This document shows, one piece after another, positions 26,266 to 34,586 of a DNA stretch of 64,000 bases. Both the position numbers and the translations under genes were made by a program. The notes under the pieces are model-generated. The model saw nothing but the letters and a program-made list of their open reading frames with translations. It made no database searches and was not told where the DNA came from. Each line of letters opens with the position of its first letter. Position 1 is the first letter of the stretch. Origin of the DNA: DASUAS01 sp963809795 (GTDB lineage: Bacteria > Actinomycetota > Acidimicrobiia > IMCC26256 > DASPTH01); the NCBI GenBank assembly GCA_963809795.1, contig CAWELN010000006.1, positions 124,001 to 188,000 of the forward strand. Direction: 5' to 3'.

Positions 26266-27552
26266 GTGGCTGGGTTCGAGGAGATCGACTTCTTCACCGA
26301 CGAGGCCCTGCTGGAGGACCCGTACCCGTACTTCGACTACCTGCGCTCGCAGTGCCCGGTGGTGGCGACGCCCCATCACGGCGTGGTGGCGGTCTCCGGG
26401 TGGGAGGAAGCGACCGAGATCTATCGCGACCTCGCGACGTTCTCGTCGTGCAACTCGGTGATCGGTCCCTTCGCGCAGTTCCCCGTCCCGCTCGAGGGTG
26501 ACGACGTGAGCGACGTCATCGACCGCTATCGGGACCAGCTCCCGATGAGCGAGCACATGGTGACGATGGACCCGCCCGATCACACGCGCGAGCGCGCCCT
26601 GCTGATGCGGTTGTTGTCGCCGATGCGGCTCAAGCAGAACGAGTCGTTCATGTGGCGCCTGGCCGATCGGCAGCTCGACGAATTCGCGAGCCGCGGCAGC
26701 TGCGAGTTCATCAACGCCTACGCGCAGCCGTTCGCCATGCTCGTCGTCGCCGACCTCCTCGGGGTGCCGGAGGCCGATCATCAGCGGTTCCGCGAGGGGT
26801 TCGGCCTGCTCGGCACCGCCGGCGAGCTCGGTGTCACCGAGCAGGGCGAGGTGGAGATGAACGCGCTCGGGTGGCTCGACGACTGGTTCGCGAGCTACAT
26901 CGAGGACCGGCGGCGTTCGCCCCGCGACGACGTCCTCACCGAGCTGGCGCTGGCGAAGTACCCCGACGGGTCGACGCCGGAGGTGACGTCGGTCGTCCGC
27001 ACCGCGACCTTCCTGTTCGCGGCGGGGCAGGAGACCACCGCGCGGCTGCTCGCGACCAGCTTGAAGTACCTCGCCGAGTCCCCGCCGCTCCAGGACGAGC
27101 TGCGCGCCGACGCGGGACGCATCCCCGACTTCGTCGAGGAGGCGCTCCGCATCGAGAGCCCGGTCAAGGCCGACTTCCGCCTGGCCCGGCGGCCCACCCG
27201 GGTCGGCGACGTCGACATCGCCGCGGGCACGCCGGTCATGCTGCTCAACGGCGCCGCCAACCGCGACCCGAGACACTTCGAGTGCCCCGCCGAGTTCCGG
27301 CTCGACCGGCCGAACGCCCGGGAGCACATCGCGTTCGGGCGCGGCGCGCACTCGTGCCCGGGAGGGCCGCTGGCGCGCGTCGAAGCCCGCGTCAGCCTGG
27401 AGCGCATCCTCGACCGGATGCGCGACATCCGCCTCTCGGAGGCGCACCACGGTCCTCCGACCGCGCGCCGCTTCGACTACGAACCGACGTGGGTCCTCCG
27501 CGGGCTGAGCTCCCTGCACCTCGAGTTCACGCCGGGCGCGCCGTCGTCCTGA
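26266..27552 (+). CDS. Cytochrome P450
   Basis: 428 residues, the normal size of a soluble bacterial P450. The haem ligand Cys is at about 364 in FGRGAHSCPGG, the I-helix has FLFAAGQETTARLLA with the usual acid-Thr pair, and EEALR supplies ExxR. The GTG start follows GAGAGGAGCGGCGA and is preferred over an ATG 15 codons upstream. It diverges from the FAD monooxygenase operon. No ferredoxin is adjacent; one is found at 33580. The substrate is unknown. Confidence 0.9.
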   Translation: MAGFEEIDFFTDEALLEDPYPYFDYLRSQCPVVATPHHGVVAVSGWEEATEIYRDLATFSSCNSVIGPFAQFPVPLEGDDVSDVIDRYRDQLPMSEHMVTMDPPDHTRERALLMRLLSPMRLKQNESFMWRLADRQLDEFASRGSCEFINAYAQPFAMLVVADLLGVPEADHQRFREGFGLLGTAGELGVTEQGEVEMNALGWLDDWFASYIEDRRRSPRDDVLTELALAKYPDGSTPEVTSVVRTATFLFAAGQETTARLLATSLKYLAESPPLQDELRADAGRIPDFVEEALRIESPVKADFRLARRPTRVGDVDIAAGTPVMLLNGAANRDPRHFECPAEFRLDRPNAREHIAFGRGAHSCPGGPLARVEARVSLERILDRMRDIRLSEAHHGPPTARRFDYEPTWVLRGLSSLHLEFTPGAPSS

Positions 27553-27663
27553 GCCGGCGTCCACCTCGTCGGCGGTGCGCCCGGCGCGGCGATCCTCGAT
27601 GGGCATAGGGTCGGCCGTTCGACGAAGCGTCGTTCGACGCCGCGAGCACAGCCCGGGAGGTGG

Positions 27664-28458
27664 GTGGTGAAGCTCGACCTGGAGGCCGCGTTCTCGCTCG
27701 ACGGGCGCACCGCGGTGGTGACGGGGGCGGCCGGCGGCATCGGTCGCCAGACCGCGATCACGTACGCGGCGGCGGGCGCGAGCGTCGTGCTCGCCGACGT
27801 CGACAAGGCGGGGCTCGAGGAGACCGAGTCGCTCGTCGAGGGGGCGCTCGTGGTCCCCACCGACGTGACGCAGCGGGGTCAGGTCGACGACCTCGCGCGC
27901 GCCGCGCTCGAGGTGAACCGACGACTCGACGTGTGGGCGAACGTCGCCGGGATCATCCGGTACTCCGCGGTCGTCGACACCGATGAGGCCGAGCTCGACG
28001 CAGTGCTCGCGGTGAACCTCAAAGGCGTCTTCTTCGGCTGCGCGGCGGCCGGTCGCGTCATGCAGGCCGCCGGGCGCGGCGCGATCGTCAACGTCGCGTC
28101 GGCGGGAGGTGAGCTCGCGGCGCCGATGATCGGCGTGTACGGCATGACCAAGGCGGCGGTGATCCAGCTCACCCGCACGGTGGCCGTCGAGCTCGGCCCG
28201 GCCGGAGTCCGTTGCAACGCGGTGGCGCCGGGCTGGGTCGAGACGGGGATGACCGCGGCGGCGTGGACGGGGCCCGACGGGGTCGTCGACGAGGCACAGC
28301 GTGCGCAGGTGCGCGGCTCGCGCCAGGGCGGCAGCCCGCTGGGGCTCGCCGGCGAGCCGGCGGACATCGCCTACGCGATGCTCTACCTCGCCAGCGACGC
28401 GGCGCGGTTCGTCACCGGTACGGTCCTACGCCCCAACGGTGGCGTGCACATGGCGTGA
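27664..28458 (+). CDS. Short-chain dehydrogenase/reductase
   Basis: 264 residues of classical SDR type. VVTGAAGGIGRQTAI binds the cofactor, and NVAGIIRY, NVASAGGEL and YGMTK supply the NAG, Ser and YxxxK motifs. LADVDKA after the second strand, with an Asp at its end, suggests NAD rather than NADP. A GTG start pair follows CCGGGAGGTGG. It ends inside a 56-base repeat and is followed by another SDR. Confidence 0.9.
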   Translation: MVKLDLEAAFSLDGRTAVVTGAAGGIGRQTAITYAAAGASVVLADVDKAGLEETESLVEGALVVPTDVTQRGQVDDLARAALEVNRRLDVWANVAGIIRYSAVVDTDEAELDAVLAVNLKGVFFGCAAAGRVMQAAGRGAIVNVASAGGELAAPMIGVYGMTKAAVIQLTRTVAVELGPAGVRCNAVAPGWVETGMTAAAWTGPDGVVDEAQRAQVRGSRQGGSPLGLAGEPADIAYAMLYLASDAARFVTGTVLRPNGGVHMA

Positions 28459-28579
28459 GCGTGAGCGAGCCGGGTACCCCGGCGAGGAGCGAACGCCCGA
28501 TGGTGGAGGCGTGAGCGTGAGCGAGCCGGGTACCCCGGCGAGGAGCGAACGCCCGATGGTGGAGGCGTGAGCGTGAGCG
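28455..28579. repeat. Tandem 56-base repeat with GC palindrome, 2.2 copies
   Basis: Two identical 56-base units begin at 28455 and 28511, and a partial third begins at 28567. Each holds CCGGGTACCCCGG, a near-palindrome, within GAGCCGGG...CGGCGAG. The first unit begins at the stop codon of the SDR gene (GCGTGAGC). A related pair of units lies at 51169-51311, again beginning at a stop codon. It fills most of the gap before the next SDR. Confidence 0.85.
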
Positions 28580-28634
28580 TGAGCGAGTGCCCGATGTGGA
28601 GGCAGTGCACGATCAGCGAGCGGAGGGGACGACG

Positions 28635-29432
28635 ATGACGTTGCTCGACCGGTTCGGGTTGGAGGGCAAGGCCGCGCTGGTGGTCGGTGGCGGGTACGGG
28701 ATCGGGCGCGAGACGTCCCTGCTCCTCGCCCAGGCGGGCGCGCGGGTCGCGGTGGCCGACCTCGATCCCGTCCGGGCGGCGAACGTCGCCGACGAGGTGG
28801 GTGGCGTGGCGGTGGTCGGTGACGTCACCGATCCCGCCGGTGCCCGCAAGGTCGTCGACGACGCGCACGCGCGGCTCGGTGGCCTCGACCGGGTCGCGAA
28901 CATCGTCGGTCTGGCGACGTTCGTCGAGGACATCTTCGCCATCGACACCGAGGTCTGGGAGCACGACCTCCACATCAACCTCGTCCACCACCTCGACGTG
29001 AGCCGGGCGGCGGCGCGCCACATGATCGACGACGGCACCGGTGGCGCGTTGGCGTTGGTCGCGTCGGTCAGCGGCTTCTACGGCGCGGCCGGGCACGCCG
29101 CCTACGGCGCGGCCAAGGCGGGTGTGATGTCGCTGGCGCGGGCGATGGCGAGCGAATGGGGCCCGTACGGCATCCGCGTCAACTGCGTCGCGCCCGACGT
29201 GATCATGACCCCGCGGCTGCTCGCCGGGCAGGTCGTGCCCCCGGAAGGGACGCCGCCCGGCGACGAGGTCCTGCTCGGTCGGTGGGGGAAACCGCAGGAC
29301 ATCGCGGGACCATTGGTCTTCCTGCTCTCGGAGCTGTCGTCGTTCATGACCGGCCGCACGCTGGTCGTCGACGGTGGGTCCATGGTCCACTTCCCGCACG
29401 GGGGAGTCGGCGCCCGGCGTCCGTCACCCTGA
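28635..29432 (+). CDS. Short-chain dehydrogenase/reductase (atypical glycine motif)
   Basis: 265 residues. YGAAK and the Ser in LVASVSGFYG are intact. The cofactor loop reads GGGYGIGRE in place of TGxxxGIG, and the NAG position reads NIVG. C-terminal DGGSMVHFP is typical. ATG follows CGGAGGGGACGACG. It lies behind the repeat block and before the CoA-transferase, on the same strand as both. Confidence 0.87.
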   Translation: MTLLDRFGLEGKAALVVGGGYGIGRETSLLLAQAGARVAVADLDPVRAANVADEVGGVAVVGDVTDPAGARKVVDDAHARLGGLDRVANIVGLATFVEDIFAIDTEVWEHDLHINLVHHLDVSRAAARHMIDDGTGGALALVASVSGFYGAAGHAAYGAAKAGVMSLARAMASEWGPYGIRVNCVAPDVIMTPRLLAGQVVPPEGTPPGDEVLLGRWGKPQDIAGPLVFLLSELSSFMTGRTLVVDGGSMVHFPHGGVGARRPSP

Positions 29433-29501
29433 CGAACCGTCGGGATCGGATGCCGCCCGCTCGATCACCCCGTGCCGGATCCCTCGTGTGCACACGTCGG
29501 C

Positions 29502-29529
29502 TTGTCATGACGCGCCGCGTACGTTAGGC
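29502..29529 (+). promoter_or_regulatory. Possible promoter of the plus-strand catabolic module
   Basis: TTGTCA (29502-29507) and TTAGGC (29524-29529) are 16 bases apart, about 70 bases before the CoA-transferase start. The -10 match is weak. The rest of this 168-base gap shows no other structure. Confidence 0.25.
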
Positions 29530-29600
29530 CTTCGTCCAACGCACGCGCGTGACGCGACTGCGTCGCTCGGAGCTGCGCACGCATCCCAGGAGGTCTCCCG

Positions 29601-30815
29601 TTGAGCGAAGGTGCGTTCGAGGGCATACGCGTCGTCGAGCTCGCGCAATGGGTCTTCGTACCGGTCGCGGGCGCGTTGCTCGCGGACTGGGGCGCGGACG
29701 TCGTGCGGATCGAGCGGCCCGAAGGCGACCCCTATCGGGGCCTCATGACCCAGGGGATCGGCACCGACAGCGGCGGCGTCAACCTGTCGATCGCGCTGGC
29801 CAACCGCGGCAAGCGCTCCGTCGCGCTCGACCTCCGACACGAGGAGGGCCGCGCGATCCTGCACGAGCTGCTCGAGACGGCCGACGTGTTCCTCACGAAC
29901 TTCCGGCCCGGCGCGCTCCGCCGCCTCGGCCTCGACGCCGAGACGCTCACCGAGCGGTACCCGTCGCTCGTGTACGCGCGCGGTCACGGCTACGGCGTCC
30001 GGGGCCCGGACGCCGACCAGCCCGGTTACGACTCGTCGGCGTTCTGGGCACGCGGCGGGATGGCGCACGTCCTGACGCCCGCGGAGCTGGACCAGCCGAT
30101 CGGTCAGCGCGGGGCCATGGGCGACCGGAACGGCGCGATGGCGCTCGCGTTCGGCATGGCGGCTGCGCTGCTCGAACGCACGCGGACCGGGCGCGGTTCG
30201 GTGGTCGACGTCTCGCTGCTCGGGATCGCGATGTGGACGCTCTCGTCGGACGTGCTCTCCGCCCTGCAGGGTCAGAAGCCGCGCGCGATGTCGGCGTCGG
30301 GAAGTGGGTACGTCAACCCGCTCGTGGGCTCGTACCGCACGAAGGACGGTCGCCACATCCAGCTCGTGTTCCTCGAGGCGGATCGCTACTGGGCCGACTT
30401 CTGCGCCGTGCTCGGGCGCGACGACCTGGTCGACGACCCCCGCTTCGTCGATCTCCAGGCGCGGCGCGAGCACGCCGACGAGTGCGTCGCGGTGCTCCGG
30501 GAGGAGTTCGCCGGCCGCACCTTCGAGGAGTGGAAGTCGCGGCTCGCCGGCATCGATGCGCCGTGGGCGCCGGTGCAGGCGGTCGAGGAGCTGCTCGACG
30601 ACCCGCAGGTCGTCGCCAACGACTACATCGGCGACGTCGTCGTCGACGGCGGTCCCGCCTACCGGCTGCCCGCGGTGCCCGTGCAGTTCGACGAACGGCC
30701 GCCGGCCCTGCGCCGGGCGCCGGAGCACGGCGAGCACTCGGAGATGGTGCTCCTGGAGCTCGGGTACTCGTGGGAGCGCATCGGGGAGCTGCGGGACGCC
30801 GGCGTGATCCCGTGA
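29601..30815 (+). CDS. CaiB/BaiF class III CoA-transferase
   Basis: 404 residues. GIRVVELAQWVFVPVAGALLADWGADVVRIERP is the typical N-terminal fold, PGYDSSAFWARGG surrounds the expected catalytic Asp, and GSYRTKDGRHIQL is the second-half signature. The TTG start follows CCCAGGAGGTCTCCCG, a strong site. It resembles the enzyme at 1089 throughout. In this module it probably activates a carboxylic acid as CoA ester, followed by the aldehyde dehydrogenase and redox genes downstream. Confidence 0.88.
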   Translation: MSEGAFEGIRVVELAQWVFVPVAGALLADWGADVVRIERPEGDPYRGLMTQGIGTDSGGVNLSIALANRGKRSVALDLRHEEGRAILHELLETADVFLTNFRPGALRRLGLDAETLTERYPSLVYARGHGYGVRGPDADQPGYDSSAFWARGGMAHVLTPAELDQPIGQRGAMGDRNGAMALAFGMAAALLERTRTGRGSVVDVSLLGIAMWTLSSDVLSALQGQKPRAMSASGSGYVNPLVGSYRTKDGRHIQLVFLEADRYWADFCAVLGRDDLVDDPRFVDLQARREHADECVAVLREEFAGRTFEEWKSRLAGIDAPWAPVQAVEELLDDPQVVANDYIGDVVVDGGPAYRLPAVPVQFDERPPALRRAPEHGEHSEMVLLELGYSWERIGELRDAGVIP

Positions 30816-30830
30816 CCGCGGCGTCGGGGG

Positions 30831-30871
30831 TTGCGAGCTAGCACGTTTCGTGATAGGTAGAACGTGGTTCT
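30831..30871 (+). promoter_or_regulatory. Promoter with overlapping palindromic operator
   Basis: TTGCGA (30831-30836) and TAGGTA (30854-30859) are 17 bases apart. The palindrome AGAAC-GTG-GTTCT (30859-30871) overlaps the expected transcription start. This layout is typical of TetR-type repression. The TetR gene at 36276 in the same module is a candidate regulator. Confidence 0.4.
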
Positions 30872-30911
30872 GCGCGCTCCGGCCCGGCCGGGGCGGAAGG
30901 GGGAAGCCACG

Positions 30912-32382
30912 TTGGGCGCCATGATCGACGAGCGTCGCTCGTACGTCGCCGGCCGCTGGGTCGACGGGGACGAGGCGATCGGGGTGGAGAACCCCGCCGA
31001 CGAATCGCAGGTCGCCGAGCTGGCCGCCACGCCGCTGCCGGAGTTCGAGCGGGCGATCACCGAAGCCCGCCGCGCGTTCGACGACGGCACGTGGGCCTCG
31101 ATGGCGCCCACCGAGCGGGCCCGCCGGGTGCGGGCCCTGGTCGACCACGTCGAGGCGAGTGGCGCGGCGCTGGTCGAGACGATCGTCGCCGAGGCGGGAC
31201 AGCCGACGATGTTCGCCGAATACCTGCAGCTCGGCACGGGTGTCGCGCTGGCCCGATCGACGATCGACCTGTACCTGTCGATGGCGCACGAGCAGGCGAG
31301 CCCGGTCCCGGTCGACGAGCTCGTCCGCGGTCGGGTGGCGTTGAGCGTCCGTCGTCACGAGCCGGTCGGCGTCGTGGCCGCGATCACGCCGTACAACGCG
31401 GCCGTGATCATGGCGTTCCAGAAGTTGATCCCGGCGCTCATGGCCGGCAACTCGGTGATCCTGCGGCCGAGCCCGCTCACGCCCATCTCCTCGCTGATCT
31501 TCGGGGCGGCGGCCGAGGCGGCGGAGCTGCCGCCCGGCGTCCTCAGCGTCGTGGTCGAGGCCGGCGCCGCCGGCGCGGAGCTCCTCACGACGCACCCGGC
31601 GGTGGACATGGTGTCGTTCACGGGTTCGACCGCGGTCGGGAAGCAGATCCTGGCCCAGGCCGCCCCCACGGTGAAGCGGGTGGCGCTCGAGCTCGGCGGG
31701 AAGTCGGCCCAGATCTACCTGCCGGACGCGGTCGATCGCGTCGGCGCCGGTGCGGTCGCGGTCGTCGCCGCCACCGCGGGGCAGGCGTGCGTCGCGGCGA
31801 CGCGCATGGTGGTGCCACGGGACCGCAAGGACGAGGTGCTCGACGCGGTCAGCGGGGCGTACGCCGCGGTCGTGGTCGGTCCCCCCACCGACCCGACCGC
31901 GATGATGGGTCCGGTCATCAGCGCCGGCCAGCGCGAGCGGTGCGAACGCTTCGTGGCGCTCGCCGAGGAGCACGGCGGCAAGGTCGCGGCGGGTGGACGA
32001 CGGCCGGCGGCGTTCGAGCGCGGGCTACTACTTCGAGCCCACGGTCCTCGACCTGCCCGACAACGCGAACCCGGCGGCGCAGGAGGAGATCTTCGGTCCC
32101 GTGATCGGCGTCCTCGCGTACGACGACCTCGACGACGCGGTGCGCATCGCCAACGACAGCGTCTACGGCTTGTCGGCGCAGGTGTACGGCGCCGACGTGG
32201 CCGCCGCGACCGCGGTCGCCCGCCGTCTGCGGACCGGCGCGGTCAACGTGAACACCGGCGTGTTCAGCGCCTACGCGCCGAGTGGCGGGTACAAGCAGAG
32301 CGGCCTCGGTCGGGAGCGGGGGCCCGACGGCATCCGTGCGTTCCAAGAGGTCAAGCACCTGGCGATCGGAGAGCTGCGATGA
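30912..32382 (+). CDS. Aldehyde dehydrogenase, one frameshift near the C-terminus
   Basis: About 489 residues if corrected. The NAD-dependent ALDH core is clear: ITPYNAAVIMAFQKLIPALMAGN, FTGSTAVGKQI, ELGGKSAQ (general base Glu) and AGQACVAATR (nucleophile Cys). The frame breaks at the G run 32022-32024, which has one base too many. The downstream frame continues GYYFEPTVLDLP to QSGLGRERGPDGIRAFQEVKHL and ends at 32382. TTG at 30912 is favoured by GGAAGGGGGAAG upstream; ATG at 30921 is the alternative. The stop overlaps the amidohydrolase start (ATGA). By chance the broken frame reads on into the amidohydrolase, so an automatic call may fuse them. It is paralogous to 45801-47284. Confidence 0.85.
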
Positions 32383-33587
32383 CGGACACGACGACCTACG
32401 ACCTCGACTGGTTGATCTCGGTCGACGACCACGTGCTCGAACCGCCCAACGTCTGGGTCGATCGCGTCGCGGCGAAGGATCGCGACCGTGCCCCACACAT
32501 GGAGCTCGAAGACGGGCTCGACTACTGGGTGTACGACGGCAAGCGCTACCCGAGCTCCGGGCTGAGCGCGGTCGCGGGGAAGTCGAAGGAGGAGTTCAGC
32601 CCGGAGCCGTTGCCGTACAGCGAGATGCGGCCCGGTTGCTACGACTCCGTGGCGCGCCTGGAAGACATGGATCGCGCCGGCGTGCTGGCGTCGCTGTGCT
32701 TCCCGACCATCACGCGCTTCTGTGGGCAGCTGTTCATGGAGGCGAGCGACCGGGAGTTCGGGTTCGTGTGTCTCCAGGCGTACAACGACTGGATGATCGA
32801 CGAGTGGTGCGGGAGTGCGCCGGGCCGGTACATCCCGTTGACGCTGATCCCGATGTGGGACCCGCCGCGGGCAGCCGAGGAGATGGCGCGTTGCGCGGCG
32901 AAGGGCGCGACCGCCTTCTGCTTCTCCGAGAACCCGGCGCCGCTCGGGCTCCCGACCATCCACGACGTCAACGGCTACTGGGACCCGGTGATGGCGGCCG
33001 CCAACGACCTCGAGATGGTCGTGTGCATGCACGTCGGGTCGTCGTCGCAGGTGCCGACGATCGCGCCGGACTCGCCGTTCATGGCCAACCTCGCGTGGGG
33101 CGCGAACCGCACGTCGGGGACGATGCTCTCGTGGCTGTTCAGCGGCATGTTCACCCGGTTCCCGAACCTCAAGATCGCGCTGTCGGAGGGCGAGATCGGG
33201 TGGATCCCGTACTTCCTCGAGCGGGCCGAGCAGGTGCTCGACAAGCAGCGCTACTGGGTGCAGCGCGGTGTGCAGTTCATGGAGCACGCCACCACCGAGG
33301 TCGACCTCGACTCCATCGACGTCCGCGAGCTCTTCTCGGGGCACGTCTTCGGGTGCTTCATCGACGACGCGCACGGCATCGCGAGCATCGACGAGATCGG
33401 TGAGGACAACATCATGTGCGAGACGGACTACCCGCACTCCGACTCGACGTGGCCCGACTGCATCGGCGTGGTGCAGCGCCTCGTCAAGGACCTGCCGGAG
33501 CCGGTGCAGTACAAGATCCTGCGCGGCAACGCGGAGCGGCTGTACCGCTTCACGCCGGCCGCGCCGCCGGTGCCGGCCCATGCCTGA
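32379..33587 (+). CDS. Metal-dependent amidohydrolase (Amidohydro-rel, TIM barrel)
   Basis: 402 residues of the ACMSD-like amidohydrolase group. SVDDHVLEPPNVW holds the first metal ligands, CMHVGSSS a further His, and ETDYPHSDSTWPD the catalytic Asp. AYNDWMIDEW and GNAERLYRF are family signatures. Such enzymes hydrolyse or decarboxylate cyclic and aromatic acids. A second copy with the same signatures lies at 49972. The start overlaps the aldehyde dehydrogenase stop, and its end overlaps the ferredoxin start by eight bases. Confidence 0.9.
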   Translation: MTDTTTYDLDWLISVDDHVLEPPNVWVDRVAAKDRDRAPHMELEDGLDYWVYDGKRYPSSGLSAVAGKSKEEFSPEPLPYSEMRPGCYDSVARLEDMDRAGVLASLCFPTITRFCGQLFMEASDREFGFVCLQAYNDWMIDEWCGSAPGRYIPLTLIPMWDPPRAAEEMARCAAKGATAFCFSENPAPLGLPTIHDVNGYWDPVMAAANDLEMVVCMHVGSSSQVPTIAPDSPFMANLAWGANRTSGTMLSWLFSGMFTRFPNLKIALSEGEIGWIPYFLERAEQVLDKQRYWVQRGVQFMEHATTEVDLDSIDVRELFSGHVFGCFIDDAHGIASIDEIGEDNIMCETDYPHSDSTWPDCIGVVQRLVKDLPEPVQYKILRGNAERLYRFTPAAPPVPAHA

Positions 33588-33801
33588 CGCCGGGCACGCG
33601 TGGACCGTGGTCGTCGACCGCGAGGTGTGCATGGGGAGCGGCATGTGCATCGTGTACGCGCCGGGCACGTTCGAGCACGACGACGAGACGAAGGCGGTCA
33701 TGATCGACCCGCCGGGTGATGCGATCGAGGCGGTCCGCACCGCGGTGGAAGCGTGCCCGACGGGCGCGCTGCGGCTGGTGCTCGACGACGAGGAGGGATG
33801 A
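33580..33801 (+). CDS. Ferredoxin, single-cluster (3Fe-4S type)
   Basis: 73 residues. Cysteines at 17, 23 and 59 (C-x5-C ... C-P) fit the 3Fe-4S ferredoxins that serve actinobacterial P450s. The cluster-proximal order VDREVCMGSGMC and ACPTGAL is typical. It overlaps the amidohydrolase upstream and the SDR downstream, and the P450 at 34583 is two genes on, so it is the likely electron donor of that P450. No ferredoxin reductase is adjacent. Confidence 0.88.
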   Translation: MPDAGHAWTVVVDREVCMGSGMCIVYAPGTFEHDDETKAVMIDPPGDAIEAVRTAVEACPTGALRLVLDDEEG

Positions 33802-34586
33802 CCAGGATGTTGCTCGACGGCAAGTCGGCAGTGATCATGGGGTCGGGGTCGGGGGTGGGCCGGGCCTCGGCGCTGCGGTTCGCGGAGGAGGGCGCCAAGG
33901 TCGTCGTCGCCGACGTCGACCTCGACCGCGCCAAGGAGACCGTGCGCCTCGTCGAAGTGGCGGGCGGCACCGCCATCGCCGACCGGTGCGATGTGTCGAA
34001 GGAGGCCGACGTCGAGTCGACGATCGCGCTCGCGGTCTCGACCTTCGGTCGGCTCGACATCGTCTTCAACAACGTCGGCGTGCCGACGCCCCGGCCGGGC
34101 CTGATCTTCGAGGAGCACACGTCGGAGGACTTCGACCGGCTGTTCGCGATCAACGCCAAGGGCGTGTTCCTGGGCTCCAAGCACGCGATCAAGCAGTTCA
34201 AGGCCCAGGGTGGCGGTGGCGTGATCCTCAACACCGGGTCGGTGGCCGGACTCGTGTCGTGGGGCGGCAGCGTCTACGGCTCCACCAAGGGCGCGGTGCA
34301 CCAGCTCACCAAGGCCGCCGCCATCGAGGGCGCGCCGTTCGACATCCGCTGCAACGCGATCTGCCCCGCGGGCATGCCCTACACGAACTTCACGAACGCC
34401 ATGGGGATGACGGTGTCCGAGGAGGACAAGGAGCAGATGGCGTCGGGCGTCGGGTCGATGCACCCGCTCGGCCGGCCGATCCTGGCCGAGGACTGCGCCG
34501 AGGCGGCGGTGTACCTCGTGTCGGACATGGCGAAGAACGTCACCGGCGCGCTGCTGCCGGTCGACGGCGGCTACGTCGCACGATGA
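33798..34586 (+). CDS. Short-chain dehydrogenase/reductase
   Basis: About 262 residues. GSGSGVGRASALRF binds the cofactor, with FNNVG, NTGSVAG and YGSTK following. VVADVDLDRAK suggests NAD use. The ATG at 33798 overlaps the ferredoxin stop, but AGGAGG at 33791-33796 is too close to it and better placed for ATG at 33807, so the mature start may be three codons in. Between ferredoxin and P450, it could oxidise the alcohol produced by the P450. Confidence 0.9.
   Translation: MTRMLLDGKSAVIMGSGSGVGRASALRFAEEGAKVVVADVDLDRAKETVRLVEVAGGTAIADRCDVSKEADVESTIALAVSTFGRLDIVFNNVGVPTPRPGLIFEEHTSEDFDRLFAINAKGVFLGSKHAIKQFKAQGGGGVILNTGSVAGLVSWGGSVYGSTKGAVHQLTKAAAIEGAPFDIRCNAICPAGMPYTNFTNAMGMTVSEEDKEQMASGVGSMHPLGRPILAEDCAEAAVYLVSDMAKNVTGALLPVDGGYVAR

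Noticed and set aside
28455..28579. CRISPR array
   Set aside because: Two tight tandem copies with no spacers and no cas genes.
30864..33587. Apparent 907-residue aldehyde dehydrogenase-amidohydrolase fusion
   Set aside because: The middle reads as Arg/Gly-rich nonsense and the true ALDH C-terminus lies in another frame; a single extra G joins the frames by chance.
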